Below are positions 27,657-35,787 of a DNA stretch of 44,762 nt, in pieces; the first letter of the stretch is position 1, and each line of letters begins with the position of its first letter. A program made the translations under genes and the position numbers. Location of the stretch: positions 1 to 44,762 of the forward strand of contig NZ_CALGNQ010000036.1 in NCBI RefSeq assembly GCF_937958535.1, written 5' to 3'. The stretch is from an uncultured Georgenia sp. (GTDB taxonomy: Bacteria > Actinomycetota > Actinomycetes > Actinomycetales > Actinomycetaceae). Under the pieces are notes generated by a model. It was not told the origin of the DNA, searched no databases, and worked only from the letters and a program-made list of their open reading frames with translations.

Positions 27657-30493
27657 GCCCCCGACGCAAGCGGCGCCCGCAGGCGACGCCGCCCTCGCCC
27701 CCCGCCGAGCCCAGCCCCGCCGAGCCCAGCCCCGCCGAACGGTACGCCGCCGCGCGGCGCCGGGCCCGGGCCGAGCGCAGCGAGCTGGCCGCCTTCGCCG
27801 CCGGCCTGGGCTTCCAGCTCGACGACTTCCAGCGCGAGGCATGCGAGCGGCTCGAGGAGGGCCGCAGCGTCCTCGTCGCGGCACCCACCGGCGCGGGCAA
27901 GACCGTCGTGGGGGAGTTCGCGGTGCACCTGGGGCTGCGCACCGGACGCAAGGCCTTCTACACCACGCCCATCAAGGCGTTGAGCAACCAGAAGTACCTC
28001 GACCTCGTGGCCGTCCACGGCGAGGAGCGCGTGGGTCTGCTCACCGGCGACACGACGATCAACGGCGAGGCGCAGGTGGTGGTCATGACCACCGAGGTGC
28101 TGCGCAACATGCTCTACGCCGGGTCCACGACGCTGGAGGGTCTGGGCTACGTCGTCATGGACGAGGTGCACTACCTCGCCGACCGCTTCCGCGGGCCGGT
28201 GTGGGAGGAGGTCATCCTCCACCTCGACGAGGACGTGCGGCTCGTCTCGCTGTCCGCCACCGTCTCCAACGCCGAGGAGTTCGGCGACTGGCTCACCATG
28301 GTGCGCGGCGACACCGCCGTCATCGTCTCCGAGCACCGTCCGGTGCCGCTGTGGCAGCACGTCATGGTCCGCAACCGGATCCTCGACCTCTACAGCGCGC
28401 GCGTGGACCCCACCGACCCGGGCCCCAACCCGCCGATCAACCCCGACCTCCTCGAGGCCATCCGGCGCGCCCAGCGCACCGGCTCGGCGCCCGCCGGCCG
28501 GGGCCGCGACCCCCGCCGGGGACGGCACCCGGCCCGCTTCGTCCGCGTGCGACCGCCCTCCCGTCCCGTCGTCGTGGAGAAGCTCGACCAGGAGGGCCTG
28601 CTGCCCGCCATCGTCTTCATCTTCTCCCGCGCGGGCTGCGAGGCCGCCGTCGAGCAGACGGTGCGTGCCGGGATCCGGCTGACGAACGCCGCCGAGGCCC
28701 GGACCATCGCCCAGGTCGTGGAGGAGCGGTGCGCCTCCCTGCCGCCCGAGGACCTCGCCGTCGTGGGCTACCACGCCTGGTCCCAGGCGCTGCAGCGGGG
28801 GATCGCCGCTCACCACGCCGGGCTCCTGCCGGTCTTCAAGGAGACCGTCGAGGTGCTCTTCGCCGCCGGCCTGGTCAAGGTGGTCTACGCCACCGAGACT
28901 CTCGCGCTGGGCATCAACATGCCGGCCCGCTCCGTGGTCCTGGAGCAGCTGGAGAAGTGGGACGGCACCGCCCACACCCCGCTCACGCCGGGGGAGTACA
29001 CCCAGCTCACCGGGCGCGCCGGCCGCCGCGGCATCGACGTCGAGGGCCACGCCATCGTGCTCTACCGTGACGACCTCGACCCGGGCGCGCTCGTCGGGCT
29101 GGCCTCGCGGCGCACCTACCCCCTGCGCTCGAGCTTTCACCCGACGTACAACATGGCCGTCAACCTCCTGGACACGCTTCCCTTCCAGCAGGCCCGGGAG
29201 ATCCTGGAGAGCTCCTTCGCCCAGTTCCAGGCCGACCGGGGCGTCGTCGGTCTCGCCCGCCAGGCACGCCGCAACGAGGAGGCCCTCGCCGGCTACGCCG
29301 AGGCGATGACGTGCCACCTCGGGGACTTCCGCGAGTACGCCCGGCTGCGCCGCCAGATCAACGACCTGGAGAAGGACCACTCCCGGGAGCGGTCCTGGGC
29401 CGCCCGGCAGGCGGCGCACGCCTCCCTCGCCGCCGCCCGCCGCGGCGACGTGCTGGAGTACCGGCGCGGACGGCGCACCCAGTGGGTGCTCGTGCTCGAC
29501 GTCGAGTCCGACCGGCGCGGCGCCCCGGTGCTGCGGGTGCTCACCCCCGAGCCGCGGGTGCGGGTGCTGACGGCCGACGAGCTGCCGCACGGTGCCACGA
29601 CCGTGACGAGCGTGACCGTGCCCAAGCACGCCAACGTGCGCGACGCGAGGGTGCGCCGTGACCTCGCCTCCCGGATGCGCAGTGCCCTCCAGGCGACCCC
29701 ACCGACCGCCCGGCCGGAGCGCGGCCGGTCACGGACCGGCACGCAGGACCAGCTCGACGAGCTGCGCCGCCGCCTGCGCGCCCACCCCTGCCATGCCTGC
29801 CCCGAGCGCGAGGAGCACGCCCGCTGGGCCAACCGGTGGGCCACCCTCGAGGCCGAGCACGAGCGTCTCCTCCAGCGGATCGAGAACCGCACGTCGTCCA
29901 TCGCCCGCGACTTCGACCGGGTCTGTGCGCTGCTCACCGAGCTCGGCTACCTCGAGCCCGCGACGACGGACGGCGAGGAGGACCTCGCCGTCACCGCCAA
30001 CGGCCGCTGGCTCGCCCGCCTCTACGCCGAGAAGGACCTCGTGCTGGCCGAGTGCCTGCGCCGCGGGCTGTGGCGCGGGCTGGACGCGGCCCAGCTCGCC
30101 GCCGTCGTCTCCACCGTCGTCTACTCCGCCCGCACCGACGCGGCCTCCGCCCCGGGCGGGGCAGGCCGCGGTGCGCTGGGGGAGGCGGTGCGCGCCACCG
30201 TCCGGGTCTCCGACGAGCTCGCCGAGCTCGAGTCGCGCCACGGGGTGCCGCCGGCGGAGCCGGTGGACGCCGGGATCGTCGCGGCGGTGCACCAGTGGGC
30301 CCTGGGGGCGGCGCTCGACACCGTGCTGGAGGGCACGGAGCTCGGCGCTGGTGACTTCGTGCGCTGGTGCAAGCAGGTGCTCGACGTCCTCGACCAGCTG
30401 GCGACGGCCGCCCCGGACGCCGCGGAGCGGCGCACCGCCCGCCGCGCGATCGACCTCGTGCGCCGAGGTGTGGTCGCCTGGTCCAGCGTGTGA
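27653..30493 (+). CDS. helY: DEAD/DEAH-box helicase of the HelY/Mtr4-Ski2 type
   Basis: A 946-residue superfamily 2 RNA helicase of the Ski2/Mtr4-like branch, known in actinobacteria as HelY. Motif I is VAAPTGAGKTVVGE near residue 80, motif II is MDEVHYLADR near residue 169 and motif III is SLSATVSN. Motif V lies near ETLALGINMPARSVVLEQLEKW and motif VI is QLTGRAGRRGIDVEGH. The C-terminal half carries the arch/DSHCT-like region with a CHACPEREEHARW cysteine pair. The N-terminal 35 residues are basic and Pro-rich with a 15-base tandem repeat (PAEPS units). Its GTG overlaps the lipid-kinase stop. Confidence 0.92.
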   Translation: MSPRRKRRPQATPPSPPAEPSPAEPSPAERYAAARRRARAERSELAAFAAGLGFQLDDFQREACERLEEGRSVLVAAPTGAGKTVVGEFAVHLGLRTGRKAFYTTPIKALSNQKYLDLVAVHGEERVGLLTGDTTINGEAQVVVMTTEVLRNMLYAGSTTLEGLGYVVMDEVHYLADRFRGPVWEEVILHLDEDVRLVSLSATVSNAEEFGDWLTMVRGDTAVIVSEHRPVPLWQHVMVRNRILDLYSARVDPTDPGPNPPINPDLLEAIRRAQRTGSAPAGRGRDPRRGRHPARFVRVRPPSRPVVVEKLDQEGLLPAIVFIFSRAGCEAAVEQTVRAGIRLTNAAEARTIAQVVEERCASLPPEDLAVVGYHAWSQALQRGIAAHHAGLLPVFKETVEVLFAAGLVKVVYATETLALGINMPARSVVLEQLEKWDGTAHTPLTPGEYTQLTGRAGRRGIDVEGHAIVLYRDDLDPGALVGLASRRTYPLRSSFHPTYNMAVNLLDTLPFQQAREILESSFAQFQADRGVVGLARQARRNEEALAGYAEAMTCHLGDFREYARLRRQINDLEKDHSRERSWAARQAAHASLAAARRGDVLEYRRGRRTQWVLVLDVESDRRGAPVLRVLTPEPRVRVLTADELPHGATTVTSVTVPKHANVRDARVRRDLASRMRSALQATPPTARPERGRSRTGTQDQLDELRRRLRAHPCHACPEREEHARWANRWATLEAEHERLLQRIENRTSSIARDFDRVCALLTELGYLEPATTDGEEDLAVTANGRWLARLYAEKDLVLAECLRRGLWRGLDAAQLAAVVSTVVYSARTDAASAPGGAGRGALGEAVRATVRVSDELAELESRHGVPPAEPVDAGIVAAVHQWALGAALDTVLEGTELGAGDFVRWCKQVLDVLDQLATAAPDAAERRTARRAIDLVRRGVVAWSSV

Positions 30494-30626
30494 GACGGCC
30501 GCCGTCCCCAGGTCGGACGAAAGTCGGAACCGAGGCCCGACACGCCAGACGACACGCCGACCTCAGGAGGATCCCGTACCGAAACTGACCTCGGCTGACC
30601 TGCGTGCATGCCGTTGACCTGCGGCT

Positions 30627-30830
30627 TCATGGGGTTGAACGCAGCCGCCGGTCCGCACTAGGTTCGACTGCCATACCGCCGGCCAGGCAGATGCCTCCAC
30701 AGTGCAGGCACCAGTCACATGCCGCGGCGGACATGGGCCTGGCCCGCGTGTTCAGTAGATAACGTAGCTGCGCCTGCAGCTCCGGTCCGAAGGACACGCG
30801 GGCCGGTCCTGTCCGGTTCGGGACCACCAC
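30627..30830 (-). CDS. Possible small cysteine-rich ORF
   Basis: A 67-codon frame starting at GTG with a CDWCLHCGGIC cluster (four cysteines spaced 2, 2 and 3) in the middle. The cluster looks like a metal-binding knuckle, but no family is recognised, no ribosome binding site was found, and the start lies close to the lnt promoter. It may be a gene remnant or chance. Confidence 0.2.
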   Translation of the reverse strand: MVVPNRTGPARVSFGPELQAQLRYLLNTRARPMSAAACDWCLHCGGICLAGGMAVEPSADRRLRSTP

Positions 30831-30840
30831 CGGCGCCGCC

Positions 30841-30846
30841 TATCCT
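30841..30846 (+). promoter_or_regulatory. -10 element TATCCT, leaderless lnt promoter
   Basis: TATCCT ends six bases before GTG 30853. TTCGGG at 30817-30822, with an 18-base spacer, is a weak -35 candidate. Confidence 0.6.
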
Positions 30847-30852
30847 GGTCCG

Positions 30853-32406
30853 GTGCCCCGCCCTTCCCCATCGGTCGCCCTGCTGCTGTGCGTCCTCGGC
30901 GCCCTCGCCACCGATGCGGCGTTCCCCGGGCGGTCGTGGTGGCCGCTGGCCCCGGTCGGCATCGCGCTGCTCCTCCTCGCACTGCGCGGGGCGTCGGTCC
31001 CGCGGGCGCTGGGCTACGGCTGGGTGTGGGGCGCGGTGTTCTTCCTCGTCCACCTGTGGTGGGCGGAGGAAGCGGCCGGGGGTGTCCCGTGGCTGCTCCT
31101 CGGGCTGGCCGAGGCGTGCTTCGTCGCCGTCTTCGCCGGGGCCTGGGTGCTCGCGCGTCGCTGGGGCCCGGTCGCCCGGCACCCGGCGCTCGGGGCCCTG
31201 GCCGTGGCGAGCCTGTGGGTGGCCACCGAGACGGTGCGTGGGCTGGCCCCCTTCGGCGGGCTGCCCTGGGGCAAGCTCGCCTTCTCCCAGACCACCGGGC
31301 CGCTGCTGCGGCTGGCGTCGCTGGGCGGGGAGACCCTGGTGAGCGGCGTCGTCGTCGCGACCGGGGCGTTCGTCGCCCTGGCCCTGACCCACCTGCGCCG
31401 GGCCCGGGTGGGACGGGCCAGCGGCGCCGTCCTCGTGGCCGCCGCGCTCGTGGGCGTCGGGCTCGTCGTCCCGGTCGACACCCGCGCCGAGACGGGGACC
31501 CTGCGCGTGGGCGCCGTCCAGGGCAACGTGCCCGGCCCGGGCCTGGACGCCTTCGCCGTGCGCCGCGACGTCCTCGAACGCCACGTCACCGGGACCGAGG
31601 CGCTGCTCGCGCAGGTGGAGCCCGGGGAGCTCGACGTGGTGCTGTGGCCGGAGAATTCCACCGACATCGACCCGCGGGTGGACGCGGAGGCCGGCCGGCT
31701 CGTCGGGCGGGCCGCCGCCGCGGTGGATGCCCCCATCCTCGTCGGCGGGCAGCGGTACACCGGCACCCACCGGTACAACGAGGCGATCCTCTGGGCGCCG
31801 GGGGAGGGGCAGGTGGACGTCTACGCCAAGCAGCACCCCGCCCCGTTCGCCGAGTACATCCCGCTGCGTGACATCGCCCGCATGGTGACCGACGCCGTCG
31901 ACCTCGTCTCCATCGACATGCTCCCCGGCGACGAGGTCGGCGTCATCGCGCTGGACAGCCCCCGCCTGGGCCGGGTGGTCGAGCTCGCGGTGGGGATCTG
32001 CTTCGAGGTCGCCTACGCGGACCTCATCCGGGACGCCGTGCTCGCCGGTGGGGAGGTGCTCGTGGTGCCGACGAACAACGCCTCCTTCGGCTTCACCCAG
32101 GAGTCGACCCAGCAGCTGGCGATGTCGGTCTTCCGGGCCGTGGAGCACGGCCGCGCCACCGTGCAGATCTCCACGGTGGGGGTGAGCGGTGTCATCAGCC
32201 CCAACGGGGTGGTCACCGAGTCCTCCGAGCTGTTCACCGCGGACCGCTTCGTGGCCGCCCTGCCCCTGCGCACCTCGCTCACCGTCGCGGACCGCCTGGG
32301 CGTGTGGCCCACTGTCGTGGTCGGGGCGTTCGCGGCCGTCACCGTCGTGGCGGGTGCCGTGGTCGGCGCGGGCCGGCGTCGCACCGCGCGGAGGAGGTCG
32401 TCGTGA
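30853..32406 (+). CDS. lnt: Apolipoprotein N-acyltransferase
   Basis: Adds the third acyl chain to the N-terminal cysteine of lipoproteins at the outer face of the membrane. The 517-residue product has about six N-terminal membrane helices (residues 5-215), a nitrilase-like extracytoplasmic domain and a C-terminal helix (TVVVGAFAAVTVVAGAVVGAG). The catalytic triad is visible: Glu in LWPENSTDID near residue 270, Lys in VYAKQHPAPFAEYIP near residue 330, and Cys in VGICFEVAYADL near residue 382. Lipoproteins in this window (RibY-like and the 35788 product) are potential substrates. It overlaps dpm1 by four bases. In mycobacteria the two activities are often fused as Ppm1. Confidence 0.95.
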   Translation: MPRPSPSVALLLCVLGALATDAAFPGRSWWPLAPVGIALLLLALRGASVPRALGYGWVWGAVFFLVHLWWAEEAAGGVPWLLLGLAEACFVAVFAGAWVLARRWGPVARHPALGALAVASLWVATETVRGLAPFGGLPWGKLAFSQTTGPLLRLASLGGETLVSGVVVATGAFVALALTHLRRARVGRASGAVLVAAALVGVGLVVPVDTRAETGTLRVGAVQGNVPGPGLDAFAVRRDVLERHVTGTEALLAQVEPGELDVVLWPENSTDIDPRVDAEAGRLVGRAAAAVDAPILVGGQRYTGTHRYNEAILWAPGEGQVDVYAKQHPAPFAEYIPLRDIARMVTDAVDLVSIDMLPGDEVGVIALDSPRLGRVVELAVGICFEVAYADLIRDAVLAGGEVLVVPTNNASFGFTQESTQQLAMSVFRAVEHGRATVQISTVGVSGVISPNGVVTESSELFTADRFVAALPLRTSLTVADRLGVWPTVVVGAFAAVTVVAGAVVGAGRRRTARRRSS

Positions 32407-33149
32407 GGACGCTGGTCATCATCCCGACGTACAACGAGCGTGCGTCGCTGCCGGTCGCGCTCGAACGCACCCGGGCGGCGGTACCCGACGCCGACATCCT
32501 CGTGGCCGACGACAACAGCCCGGACGGCACCGGGGCGGTCGCCGAGGCCGCCGCCGCCCGCGACGAGCGCATCCACGTGCTCCACCGTCCGGGGAAGCAG
32601 GGGCTGGGCCGGGCCTACGTCGCCGGGTTCCGGTGGGCGCTGGAGCGGGGGTACGACCTGGTCGTCGAGATGGATGCCGACGGGTCGCACCGTCCCGAGC
32701 AGCTGCCCGAGCTGCTCGAGCGGGCCCGCCGTCCGGACGCACCGGCGCTGGTCATCGGCTCACGCTGGGTGCCCGGCGGCGAGGTGGTCAACTGGCCGTG
32801 GCACCGCGAGGTCCTCTCCCGGGGCGCCAACACCTACGTCCGCCTCGCGCTGGGCCTGCCGGTGCGCGACGCCACCGCCGGGTTCCGGGTGTTCCGCGCC
32901 GACACGCTGGCGGCGCTGCCGCTGACCGAGATCCAGTCCCAGGGCTACTGCTTCCAGGTGGACATGACGCTTCGCGTGCACCGGGCCGGTGGCCGGGTGG
33001 TCGAGGTGCCGATCAGCTTCGTCGAGCGCGCCGAGGGCGTGTCGAAGATGAGCCGCGCGATCATCACCGAGGCGCTGGTCCGGGTGACCGGCTGGGCGCT
33101 GGCCCACCGGACACGCCGGCTCGTCGCGCTGCTGCGCGCTCGGCGCTGA
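32403..33149 (+). CDS. Polyprenol-phosphate mannosyltransferase (Dpm1-like GT2)
   Basis: Transfers mannose from GDP-mannose to polyprenyl phosphate, giving the donor for mannosylated lipoglycans and glycoproteins. It is a 248-residue GT2 enzyme starting VIIPTYNERASLPVALE, with the nucleotide-sugar motif ADDNSPDGTG, metal-binding VVEMDADGSHRPEQL, then VIGSRWVPGG and the substrate region FQVDMTLRVHRAGGRVVEVPISFVER. There is no membrane helix, so it resembles human-type soluble Dpm1. GTG at 32403 overlaps the lnt stop, so the two are translationally coupled. Confidence 0.92.
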   Translation: MRTLVIIPTYNERASLPVALERTRAAVPDADILVADDNSPDGTGAVAEAAAARDERIHVLHRPGKQGLGRAYVAGFRWALERGYDLVVEMDADGSHRPEQLPELLERARRPDAPALVIGSRWVPGGEVVNWPWHREVLSRGANTYVRLALGLPVRDATAGFRVFRADTLAALPLTEIQSQGYCFQVDMTLRVHRAGGRVVEVPISFVERAEGVSKMSRAIITEALVRVTGWALAHRTRRLVALLRARR

Positions 33150-33176
33150 CGGGCAGCGCACCCGCCGGGCAGAGCA

Positions 33177-33208
33177 CAGGGCCCGCAGGTGGTGACCTGC
33201 GGGCCCTG
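33177..33208. terminator. Bidirectional terminator between dpm1 and rbpA
   Basis: CAGGGCCCGCAGGT (33177-33190) pairs perfectly with ACCTGCGGGCCCTG (33195-33208) around a GGTG loop, giving a 14-base-pair stem. It lies between two converging genes. There is no clear U-tract, which is common for actinobacterial terminators. Confidence 0.8.
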
Positions 33209-33221
33209 GACGGTGGGTCGC

Positions 33222-33572
33222 TCAGGCGCTGCGCCGACGCAGCTGGCCGCTGCGCAGCAACTCCAGACGCTCGGCGAGGAGCTCCTCCAGCTCGGGGATG
33301 GTGCGCCGCTCGAGCAGCATGTCCCAGTGGGTCCGCGGCTTCTTCACCGGCTTGGTCGGCTCGGGACGGGTCGCGTCGCGCAGCAGCGCCTCCGCCCCGC
33401 AGCGGCACTCCCAGAGCGCCGGCATCTCGGCGTCCGCCGCGAACGGCAGGACGATGGTGTGCCCGTTCGGGCACTCGTAGTGGGCCTCGGTCCGCTCGGC
33501 GAACTCGACGCCGGCCTCACTCTCGAGGCTCTTCGCACCGATCCCGACTCCACGCAGGGTTCGATCTGCCAT
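33222..33572 (-). CDS. rbpA: RNA polymerase-binding protein RbpA
   Basis: Actinobacterial transcription factor that binds the principal sigma factor and stabilises open complexes. The 116-residue product begins MADRTLRGVGIGAKSLESE, has the central beta domain with zinc ligands in CPNGH and CRCG, and ends with the sigma-interacting region THWDMLLERRTIPELEELLAERLELLR. The cysteine/histidine zinc set is of the Streptomyces type; the Mycobacterium tuberculosis protein lacks some of these residues. ATG at 33572 is chosen from the family N-terminus, with AGGCGAGAGGAGAGGCGAC upstream as leader and ribosome binding site. The promoter is sigma-R-like (see 33639-33664). Confidence 0.95.
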   Translation of the reverse strand: MADRTLRGVGIGAKSLESEAGVEFAERTEAHYECPNGHTIVLPFAADAEMPALWECRCGAEALLRDATRPEPTKPVKKPRTHWDMLLERRTIPELEELLAERLELLRSGQLRRRSA

Positions 33573-33638
33573 GTCGCCTCTCCTCTCGCCTCGTGGGCGC
33601 GCTCGGGCGCGCCGGGTGTGCACGCTCTACTGGGTACC

Positions 33639-33664
33639 AACGAACGATGGTGTCGAGTTGTTCC
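33639..33664 (-). promoter_or_regulatory. Sigma-R/SigH-like promoter for rbpA (GGAAC-N18-GTT)
   Basis: On the minus strand GGAAC (33660-33664) and GTT (33639-33641) are separated by exactly 18 bases. This matches the thiol-stress ECF sigma consensus GGAAT-N18-GTT of Streptomyces SigR and mycobacterial SigH. The predicted leader to the ATG at 33572 is about 60 bases. Streptomyces rbpA is a known SigR target. Confidence 0.65.
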
Positions 33665-33712
33665 ACGATCCTGGTGGACGTGCTGTGAAGGTTCCGCGCG
33701 TCTTCCCGCCGG

Positions 33713-33718
33713 TATGGT
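33713..33718 (+). promoter_or_regulatory. -10 element TATGGT, leaderless aldo/keto reductase promoter
   Basis: TATGGT ends six bases before GTG 33725 and no ribosome binding site is present. Confidence 0.55.
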
Positions 33719-33724
33719 GCGAGA

Positions 33725-34687
33725 GTGACCGAGATGACATATCGCCAGCTGGGTGCCAGCGGCCTGGTGGTCTCCACCGCCGGCCTGGGGTGCAACAGCT
33801 TCGGGGCGACCCTACCGCCGGACGAGGTCGCGCGCGTGGTGGGGGCCGCGCTTGAGGCCGGAATCACCTTCTTCGACACCGCCGACATCTACGGCGGGGA
33901 GCCGGGGCAGAGCGAGGAGCTGCTCGGCAGGGCGCTGGCGGGACGACGGGACGACGTCGTCGTCGCCACCAAGTTCGGGATGGACGCCCGCGGGCTCAAC
34001 GGCGAGGACCACGGGGTGCGCGGCTCGCGCCGCTACATCCGGCGGGCCGTCGAGGGCTCGCTGCGCCGGCTGGGCACCGACCACATCGACCTCTACCAGC
34101 TCCACCGGCCCGACCCGGTGACGCCGTGGGAGGAGACGCTCGAGACACTCGACGACCTGGTCCGCGAGGGCAAGGTGCGCTACGTCGGCTGCTCGAACGT
34201 CACCGGCTGGCAGCTCGTCGACGCCGACTGGACGGCGCGGACCGCGGGGCTGAGCGCGTTCATCTCCGTGCAGAACGAGTACTCGCTGCTCTCCCGGGGC
34301 ATCGAGGCCGAGGTCGTCCCCGCGGCCGCACACGTCGGCGCCGGCATCCTGCCGTACTACCCGCTCGCATCGGGTCTGCTCACCGGGAAGTACCGACGTG
34401 GGGAACCCGCCCCCGCCGGCAGCCGCCTGGAGCGACGCCCGGAGCGGCTCGCCGCGGCCGACTTCGACCGGATCGAGGCTCTGGAGGCCGTTGCCGAGCG
34501 GGCCGGGGTCGTGCTGCTCACCCTGGCGCTGGGTGGCCTGGCGGCCCAGCCGGGTGTCGCGAGCGTCATCGCCGGGGCCCGGACACCCGAGCAGGTCCGG
34601 GCGAACGTGGCGGCCACCCTGTGGGAGCCGGACGCGGAGACGCTCGTGGCCATCGACGAGGCGTCGCCCGGCCCCACACCCCACTGA
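33725..34687 (+). CDS. Aldo/keto reductase
   Basis: A 320-residue NADPH-dependent oxidoreductase with a TIM barrel. The catalytic tetrad is visible: Asp and Tyr in FFDTADIYGG near residue 53, Lys in VVVATKFG near residue 82, and His in LYQLHRPDP near residue 125. The cofactor-binding region includes VGCSNVTGWQL, YYPLASGLLTGKY and the C-terminal SVIAGARTPEQVRANV. It resembles the YajO/Tas or potassium-channel-beta-like group, but the substrate is unknown. GTG at 33725 is supported by the adjacent -10; ATG at 33734 is an alternative. It converges on the unknown gene at 34690 with a two-base gap. Confidence 0.92.
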   Translation: MTEMTYRQLGASGLVVSTAGLGCNSFGATLPPDEVARVVGAALEAGITFFDTADIYGGEPGQSEELLGRALAGRRDDVVVATKFGMDARGLNGEDHGVRGSRRYIRRAVEGSLRRLGTDHIDLYQLHRPDPVTPWEETLETLDDLVREGKVRYVGCSNVTGWQLVDADWTARTAGLSAFISVQNEYSLLSRGIEAEVVPAAAHVGAGILPYYPLASGLLTGKYRRGEPAPAGSRLERRPERLAAADFDRIEALEAVAERAGVVLLTLALGGLAAQPGVASVIAGARTPEQVRANVAATLWEPDAETLVAIDEASPGPTPH

Positions 34688-34689
34688 CC

Positions 34690-35679
34690 TCACCGGTCGA
34701 GGGTGCCGGGGTCGAGGACGGCGGCCCCGGCCGGGCCGACGGCGGCGAGCCCCCGCAGCACGACGCCCTCCCGGGCGGCGACGTCCCGCACGAGCCCGGC
34801 CCACGCCTCCTCCCGGACGCCGACCCCCGTGGGGCGGCCGAGGACGACGGCGAGCTCCGCCCGGTCCGGCGTGGGCCCCTGGGCGGCGGTGTCCCGGACG
34901 ACGTCCGCCAGACCTGGCCAGTCGGCCGGCTCCGGCTCCGCCGGGAGGTTCTCCACCACGACTCCGCGCCCACAGACCTCCCCGTCCCCGTCCACCGGCA
35001 CGACCCACACGCAGCAGGACGGGTCGTCCAGCAGCGCCCACAGCAGGCGGGAGTAGGTGAGGAGGTCGGCCTCGGTCCGGACCCGTCCCGCGGGCAGCTC
35101 GCCGGTGAGCCACGGCACGGCATAGCCCGGCGGGACATCAGGGGACCCGTCGCGCGGTGGGGGCGCCGAGTGGAGGAGACGCGCCCGGTGGGCACCCACG
35201 GCCACGACGCCGCGGACCGGGAGCCCGCAGAGCTCGGCGGCCTGCAGCAGGGCCCGGCTCCAGGCGAGCTCCCGGTGGCTCCGGTCACCCCCGGCCGGGC
35301 GGGCGATGGCCACGACGACGGAGCAGCCCGGGACCCGCTCCCGGAGCTGACCGGCCACGTCGTGGAGCCGCAGCGGGAGGCCCGAGGTGGGTGGGCGCGG
35401 CGGCAGGTCGAGCAGCTCGGCGCACTCCTTGGTGCTCCACCCGTCGGGGTCGAGCGCGATGAGCCACACCGTGAAGAAGTACTCGCTGGTGAAGGCCCGG
35501 GCGAAGCCTGCGGCACAGGTCACCACGTCCTCGTCGGTCACCACGTGCATGGGGACGGCGGGCCACACGGTGCGGTCCCCGCCCACCGGACCGAACTCGG
35601 GCATCCCGTCGCGGACGGGGCGGCCCCAGGCGTCTGTCGTCGGGGCCTGGACGGCGTCGTCGCTGGTCATGTCCCGCAC
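34690..35679 (-). CDS. Hypothetical protein, 329 residues
   Basis: I do not recognise this protein. It is soluble with no signal peptide. Its N-terminal 30 residues are polar; then comes a region with VTCAAGFARAFTSEYFFTVWLIALDPDGW, a stretch with GCSVVVAIARPAGGD, and RGVVAVGAHRARLLHSAPPP. A middle part around residue 200 has EADLLTYSRLLWALLDDPSCCVWVVPVDGDGE. Codon use and GC match the surroundings, so it looks like a real gene. ATG at 35679 is chosen; ATG at 35670 is possible. It ends two bases from the converging aldo/keto reductase gene. Confidence 0.7.
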   Translation of the reverse strand: MRDMTSDDAVQAPTTDAWGRPVRDGMPEFGPVGGDRTVWPAVPMHVVTDEDVVTCAAGFARAFTSEYFFTVWLIALDPDGWSTKECAELLDLPPRPPTSGLPLRLHDVAGQLRERVPGCSVVVAIARPAGGDRSHRELAWSRALLQAAELCGLPVRGVVAVGAHRARLLHSAPPPRDGSPDVPPGYAVPWLTGELPAGRVRTEADLLTYSRLLWALLDDPSCCVWVVPVDGDGEVCGRGVVVENLPAEPEPADWPGLADVVRDTAAQGPTPDRAELAVVLGRPTGVGVREEAWAGLVRDVAAREGVVLRGLAAVGPAGAAVLDPGTLDR

Positions 35680-35787
35680 GGTGCCGGGGATGGGGCCGGG
35701 CCGGACGTGAGGGGTGGCCGCCTGTGCGCACCGGCTGCCCGACCGGGAGCTGTGGAGCAGCGTGCCGGCCGGCGCCTGGGTGCCCCG

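Larger units (their letters stand above)
30494..30852. other. Intergenic stretch, largely unexplained
   Basis: This 359-base gap between the helicase gene and lnt is less GC-rich than its surroundings, especially 30660-30780. It holds the lnt -10 at its right end and one small minus-strand ORF of doubtful status (30627-30830). I saw no convincing terminator. A GGTTCGA sequence at 30662-30668 resembles a tRNA T-loop, but its flanks do not pair. Confidence 0.6.

Noticed and set aside
27700..27745. Short tandem repeat as possible mobile or CRISPR repeat
   Set aside because: It is a 15-base coding repeat giving PAEPS units in the helicase N-terminus, with no spacers.
27269..29629. 786-codon minus-strand frame opposite the lipid kinase and helicase genes
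   Set aside because: Crosses two well-identified genes and has low-complexity antisense composition.
30655..30690. tRNA-like GGTTCGA sequence in the gap before lnt
   Set aside because: The flanking bases do not form a T-stem, and no acceptor or anticodon arm could be found.
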